NCBI RefSeq assembly: GCF_016097555.1
Contig: NW_024532765.1
Coordinates: 124,001-188,000 of the forward strand
Reading direction: 5' to 3'
DNA: 64,000 nt
From: Gigantopelta aegis
Taxonomy: Eukaryota > Mollusca > Gastropoda > Neomphalida > Peltospiridae
Shown: positions 58,871 through 64,000 of the stretch, one piece after another
How the letters are laid out: every line of letters starts with the position of its first letter
How positions within the stretch are numbered: the first letter of the stretch is position 1
Program-made: the position numbers and the translations under genes
Notes under the pieces: generated by a model
Databases searched by the model: none
Told to the model about the DNA's origin: nothing
The model's input: only the letters and a program-made list of their open reading frames with translations

Positions 58871-59550
58871 TAAAATCATACAGAACCAGTCAATTTGTAA
58901 CTTACGATTTGGGTTAAAAGGAAAAGGGGAACTTTCATGTAGGAAGAAACACCTTTTAACGTTGATTAATGAAACTACACCGAGTACGATACTCAGACGT
59001 TAAAAAAAAGAGAAGACGCTGACGATTTTAGTAAGCCAAATTACAATCACATATCTGAGTAAAGGTAGTTAATGGGTTTTCATAATTCATTTCCGTAACG
59101 TTAGGCCAAGAGAATGAAAGTTATAACTTATAGATTTGCGTCTGAACAATTTTAAAAACACGAGGCTTTTTTTTATTTTTCATTATTTTTATTGATCTAT
59201 TATTTCCATAGTAGATTCAAGTCCAAATGAGGTCTTTGACATGTTTGAAGGTGGAATATAAACTTGATTTTTTTCAATTTCATTTTAATTAATAATTGAT
59301 CTCTAGCCGAGTACTCTGACTGCAACTTAGTGTAAGAGAGCTAGACAGACATTTGGACATAAATATGCTCTCATTACAGTCAGAGACCAAGCTATGTATT
59401 TTTTTGACAATTGCCGACAACCAAAAAGTTGGCAAAGATTTCCGCTCTAATACCACAATAACCCTATGTTTGACGTCAAATACCTTTACATCGATCATTT
59501 TTGAGTTAACTGATTTAAAAAAATCCACATATTAATCACTAATACATATA
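58871..59550. other. Stretch without a gene
   Basis: No coding exon or repeat boundary supported. Confidence 0.4.
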
Positions 59551-59796
59551 GTACAGAAAGAAATCCGACAGCACCCACATTCAGCTATGCTTCGTGACAC
59601 ACGGTCGCAAGAATTACAAAGCTCGGTGACCTATTTCATGACGTAGATCACGTGATCGCCCACTGGGCGATTCTGCCCAGTAGACGGAATGGCTGAGTGG
59701 GCGATCATGTGACGCAACGTCACGATATAGGTCGGCGAACTTAGAGTTCTGCTGTCCGGAGTTTGCCGAAGCTTAGCTGAATGTGGGTGCTGTACA
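59551..59796. mobile_element. Near-perfect palindromic element, about 245 bp
   Basis: GTACAG...CAGCACCCACATTCAGCT on the left pairs with AGCTGAATGTGGGTGCTGTAC on the right. Pairing continues inward through GACCTATTTCATGACGT / ACGTCACGATATAGGTC and GATCGCCCACT / AGTGGGCGATC to a centre near 59670. A 15-bp insertion lies near the left tip. GC content is well above the surroundings. Confidence 0.75.
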
Positions 59797-59817
59797 GGGC
59801 TCGCGCTGTCGATAGCC

Positions 59818-59886
59818 AAATTAGCCATTGGCTAATTTGTACAAAAAATGGCTAATAAAATTTACAAGTGGCTAAAATTTTGGCTA
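59818..59886 (+). repeat. TGGCTAA cluster, left
   Basis: Four or five copies of TGGCTAAT/TGGCTAAA within 70 bp; a second cluster lies at 60963-61021. The two may be arms of one element with the short MITE at 60258-60392 between them. Confidence 0.5.
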
Positions 59887-60257
59887 AGCAATTTTTTGTC
59901 TTCTGATGTGAACAAACGGTTACATAATCTATCCGACACCTCAAACATAATAATACTACCAAATATTCAATTAGTGTAATAGCGATCTCGTGACCGGTAA
60001 CGAGAAACGGTGTCATGCGGAATACAGCGTAGGCCTTATAATGTTTGCTTATTTTAATAATCACGGTTATTAATTTTAACAGCATGCATTCAACATGTAT
60101 GACAGCAATGTCTGGAAGATCTGTAACTTATCTGTTATTTTTACGTTGTAAAATCTTTGAATCAAAGTAGGCTAATAAAAGCAGACCGACAATGCGTGTC
60201 AATTTGAATACACATGCCAGTTCAGGGCCGAAAGACGTAGGCCATCTCAAGGGCCGA

Positions 60258-60392
60258 GTTCAGCCAGACCGAGCGAAAACAAAATGTTCACTAGGCTGGT
60301 TTGTGCGCTTCACGTTAAACCAAATGGACACAACGAACACCAATCAAATAGTTTGCGAACGTTATGAAGAACGTTCGTTGGCTGAACTGAAC
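60258..60392. mobile_element. Short MITE, about 135 bp
   Basis: GTTCAGCCAGACCGAGCG on the left and CGTTCGTTGGCTGAACTGAAC on the right are imperfect inverted ends; the inside holds GCGCTTCACGTTAAACCAAA. From memory this family is common in gastropods. Confidence 0.6.
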
Positions 60393-60962
60393 AGCTCTCG
60401 GTGGAATATACGTCACGCCTCAGTCAGCTGACACCCGAGTGTCAAGAGACATCGTTGCAGACATTAAACAATACGATTACGCAAAAGTAAATCTTGATGC
60501 AACAACATGGCACAAATTATGAAATTGGGGTTGGGAATTGATGGGTCACTTAATAAAAAGAAGCAATTCAAACTAACATAAAGATTGCTATTTAAAGAAA
60601 TAATGAGCTCTATATATAAAAAAAAAGCTCTCAAATTTTTATTTGGAAAAAAAGGAAGAAAGAAAAAAAAACCCCACCATCCATAAACATCCAACCCACC
60701 CCCATATTTCTGTATGTTTGTTAATTTAATGCCTTAGGCCTTAGAAGTGGGGTGGGTGTATGGGGTACTGGCTTCAAACTCTGAAGATATTGCATAACCC
60801 CATCCCAACCCCACCCACTCTGAAAAATCAAAGTAATATATTAACTGCCCCTACCCCCATTGAGGTTTTGTTATTCCTATTTATTCCAGTTTGTACACAA
60901 TTAGCTGAAAAAGATACATATTCATATATAAATACTCTATACAGTACTGCGTAAAACAAATT

Positions 60963-61021
60963 TGGCTAAAGCATTTTCAATATGGCTAATAAAAATTCCA
61001 TTTGGCTAATATTTTGGCTAC
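60963..61021 (+). repeat. TGGCTAA cluster, right
   Basis: Five TGGCTAA/TGGCTAC copies in 60 bp, matching the left cluster in spacing style. Confidence 0.5.
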
Positions 61022-61182
61022 AGTATTTTTGATATTTTTAACTACTTAATTAAATTCATTATTTCAAACACAATACATGCCATAAACTGGGAATTTAAAA
61101 TAGGGGGGATTTGAAGGCAGGTGCCGTCCTGTGTACGCATGCATACGTTTTTATACAGTGTCAACACGAACGCATTGAGTAT

Positions 61183-61740
61183 TATACAAAATATATATTT
61201 ATTCCCTTTACTGTTAATGTGTTTTCCACCATATCTAAGTATATAAAATACTAGACCTAGACCGCCCTGTGTAGGAACGTCCTGTACAGAACCTACATAT
61301 ATATTTTTTAATACTCACACGCACACATAAATATATATATATATATATTTTTTTTCTTCGAGTATTATCCAAATTATACATATATTTTCTTTATATACAA
61401 AATATATATATTTTTTCTTTACTGTTAATGTGTTTTCCACCATATCTAAGTATATAAAATACTAGACCGCCCTGTGTAGGAACGTCCGTATATATATTTT
61501 TTAATACTCACACACGTACACGTTATACATATACACATGTATATTTTATTGAGTATTATCCACAATATACATATATTTTCTTTATTATTACTGACTCCCC
61601 CCACCCCATATCTCGGTACACGTGTAGCCAAACATCAACTGGTAATGACTGGTAACCGTTCACTGCAGCGTATAATATAGACCGTCCTGTGCAGAACCGT
61701 GCTGTGTAGGAACATCCTGTACAGAGCCGGTACGGTTTTG
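61183..61740 (+). repeat. Tandem duplication, period about 215-240 bp, two good copies and one decayed
   Basis: 'tttactgttaatgtgttttccaccatatctaag...' through 'gaccgccctgtgtaggaacgtcc' occurs at 61208-61285 and again at 61420-61487. A third decayed block near 61665-61730 keeps GACCGTCCTGTGCAGAACCG. AT dinucleotide runs separate them. Confidence 0.75.
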
Positions 61741-61775
61741 GTCCCTTATGTCACATAGACTTGTAATATTAACTA

Positions 61776-62348
61776 AGGTCAATGACTGTCACTTTTCGCA
61801 CCCTTGTTTTGGGTTCGTACACAATAAATGTAGCATATCTTACCATAATTTCAATTGAAATCCATATTTTGTAAAAGGTACAATTTTTTAATCACAAGAT
61901 TTTCTTCAAACACATTCAGGTGCATTAATAATGTTCAAACAAAACAATTTCAATAGCAATTTTGCATTGGAATTTTTCCAGCATTGTTAAAATGGAAACG
62001 TCATATACATGTACACACACAAAGCATTGTAATAATATAGCTAATTTTGAATTTGAATGACGTCACTTTGAATATCCTTACAGTAACCATACACTAAAAA
62101 CTGGTCTCCTAACCTTGACCCCTGTCAAATTTCTATAACCAACAGACAACATGGCTTAAATACAGGTTCATATTTATTATTTTTTTCATAATTCTGGACA
62201 AAATATTAATTTTAAGTTTCAAAAGATGAAAGAAATAAAAAGTACCTTTTGTCAAATATATCATGTCAAAAAATTACAGTTCAATATGTTTTATTTACTG
62301 TGTACGAACCCAAAACAAAGGTGCGAAAAGAGACTGTCGTCGACCTTA
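61776..62348. mobile_element. TIR element, about 570 bp, intact ends
   Basis: Left end AGGTCAATGACTGTCACTTT, then TCGCACCCTTGTTTTGGGTT and CGTACACA, pairs with the right end over about 50 bp (complement AGGTCGACGACAGTCTCTTT, TCGCACCTTTGTTTTGGGTT). TA flanks both sides. No coding capacity. A diverged copy is in the TerD gene's first intron. Confidence 0.8.
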
Positions 62349-62629
62349 GGTAAAACCTAAAAGTGAATGCAAGAGAGATAAATTATATACGCTGTATATA
62401 TGTCCGTGGGTACATGTTTATATATATGTGTTTGTACAACAATACACAGATACAGCGTATACGCATGACTCATTCCATCGAGTGGTACTAGTAAACACCC
62501 ATAAACTCCAAACAAAACTCGACCATCTGTTTGTATATATAATTATATATTAGGCCCTAATCTAGCCGGTGAAATAAGTGTTTGTAGCCGAAAGTCACCA
62601 AGTTATTAGCAGTAGTGAGAAATCAAGTT

Positions 62630-62935
62630 TGTTTTGTTTTCAACGACACCACTGGAGCACATCGATTAATTAATCATCGGCTATTAGATGTCAGACATTT
62701 GATATTTCTGACTTGTAGTCATCAGAGTTAATGCAGCAAGGCATCTTTTTTATGCACTTTCCCACACACAGGAAAAATACATACCACGGCCTTTGTCCCG
62801 TTGTGGTGCACTGGTTGGAACAAGAAAAAAACCAATCAGCTGAATGGATTCACCAAGGTGGTTTGATCCTGCGATGCAAGCACCTCAAGCGAGCACTCAA
62901 CTGACTTAGCTAAATCCCGTCCGCTGAAAAGTCTG
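62630..62935. repeat. Dispersed repeat fragment of gastropod type
   Basis: 'caacgacaccactggagcacatcg...catcggctattagatgtcagacatttg', then 'accacggcctttgtcccgttgtggtgcactggttgg' and 'gcgagcactcaactgact' form the usual order of a dispersed element I recall from gastropod genomes. Ends not defined. A fragment of the first part recurs at 19346-19445. Confidence 0.6.
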
Positions 62936-64000
62936 CTGTAATGTTTTGAACCTAATTCAATTTCAAAAACAAAATCACACAAGAGACATCAAGACCCTGA
63001 CTGCTTAGTGTCATCTGTATATGTCGGTCCATATTCTCACTTTGGAGCCAGACTGTGTACAATGACACATGTGGCACCGTTTGCAGTGACCAGTCAAAAA
63101 TGTTTTAATTTTCTCGGCCACATTCATTTCAGTAATGCCAGAAAATACTAATTATTACTTTTATTTTAATATAGCGACGCATTATCAATGACTTAATAAT
63201 ATTGTAAACATTTTTAACCTTTAGACTACTAGATTAATTTTTGACAAAAAACACGTTGGGTACAAGTTTATAATTTTTACTCACATATACATGTATTTAC
63301 TTAATTGTTTATATAAATACATAAAATAAAGTTCAAATTGAATCGATAAGTATTATTTTTGTGTTTTTCCCCCCTAATTTTTTTGATATTTTAGATGAGT
63401 TAATGTTGTTTAAATTTAGGCAAAAAAGTTGTGTTTACTTATGGGCATTTGTGGCCAGCTGTCCAGTATTTGTCCATTATTCCCAATAACAGTGATTTTC
63501 TAATCAGAATTTAAAAAAACAAAACAAAAAAACTACGATTCATATCTGAAATATTTGGTGAGTTTCGTTTTTTGTAAAACAATCTAATTTATTATCAAAT
63601 TAGCAAAATCACTTGCTGAAAACTACTTTTTGAACTCAAAATTCCAAGGTATTTCCCGTATTACCGGGGAGTGTCCTTTGCAAAATGGCGGGAAATATGA
63701 ATTGGGGAATGCACTGTATACAGTGTATAGTATGTCAACTGGTGTGACGTCGAACAAGGTATCTTATCTGTAGTAGTCAGAAAGTTAATGAAACATACAA
63801 TTGTTTTGTTTACATTTTATTAAATTACTGGAAGAATTTGTGTTTTATATCTATAGAAACTTTTATGATTAGAGCAGAGTATAATTCAGATTTTTTGTTT
63901 AATGTATGCGAAACGTTGCTAAAACATATTAAAGAGTAAATTATATTAACACAGTAACTGCACCATTGTTCCTAAACTTGTATCTTTATCTCAGCACCAT
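62936..64000. other. Terminal AT-rich stretch without a gene
   Basis: No coding exon, repeat boundary or RNA gene was supported up to the window edge. Confidence 0.4.

Noticed and set aside
60192..60431. 79-codon open frame
   Set aside because: Lies across a short MITE with inverted ends; the frame is incidental.

Overview
The window is animal nuclear DNA: AT-rich, sparse in genes, full of transposon relics, with coding exons bounded by GT-AG splice sites. Several dispersed repeats look to me, from memory, like molluscan (probably gastropod) families: a tRNA-derived SINE ending in TTAAATAAAACATTTC(TTTC)n, fragments with 'gagcacattgat...catcggctattgga', and frequent TACATGTA and TAGGCCTA palindromes. 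I could not run a database search, so 'mollusc, likely gastropod' is inference.

Only one host gene is well supported. It lies on the + strand as three coding segments at 47528-47650, 51550-51873 and 52608-53218, all joined in phase 0. Joined, they predict a protein of about 344 residues with an N-terminal Cys/His zinc-binding (RING-like) module, a ubiquitin-like domain split across the second intron, and a C-terminal TerD domain. TerD belongs to bacterial stress and tellurite-resistance systems. The third exon carries an apparent one-base frameshift near 52720-52727. A possible 5' exon of another gene is on the minus strand at 7370-7472, and an unrecognised minus-strand coding-like stretch is at 15346-15790.

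Layout. 0.65-5.6 kb: two adjoining Ginger1-like DNA transposons, a short palindrome-rich one and a long one carrying an integrase relic, itself split by another element. 6.9-9.7 kb: a MITE, the candidate exon and SINEs. 12.7-13.3 kb: a 60-bp minisatellite. 13.4-16.3 kb: a nested inverted-repeat structure holding a deleted Tc1 copy and the unknown coding-like stretch. 16.5-20 kb: microsatellite and short MITEs. 20.1-24.9 kb: a decayed non-LTR retrotransposon on the minus strand, split by a pogo/Tigger-like element. 26.9-28.7 kb: a satellite of 20- and 27-bp units. 29-31.5 kb: two identical 452-bp MITE copies. 32-39.2 kb: duplicated and inverted repeat blocks. 40.3 kb: a very long poly-C tract. 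41.2-44.5 kb: a 3.3-kb inverted-repeat-bounded element with eleven copies of a 14-bp motif. 44.5-47.5 kb: a 5'-truncated CR1/L2-like retrotransposon. 47.5-53.2 kb: the TerD gene, with a MITE-like repeat and a Tc1 transposon in its first intron. 53.4-64 kb: palindromic MITEs, tandem duplications and otherwise empty AT-rich DNA.

The elements do not form a pathway; they record nested insertions around one multi-domain gene. The standout candidates are the RING-like/Ubl/TerD gene, the Ginger pair with two different subterminal motif arrays, and the 14-bp motif array at 41.4-44.3 kb.
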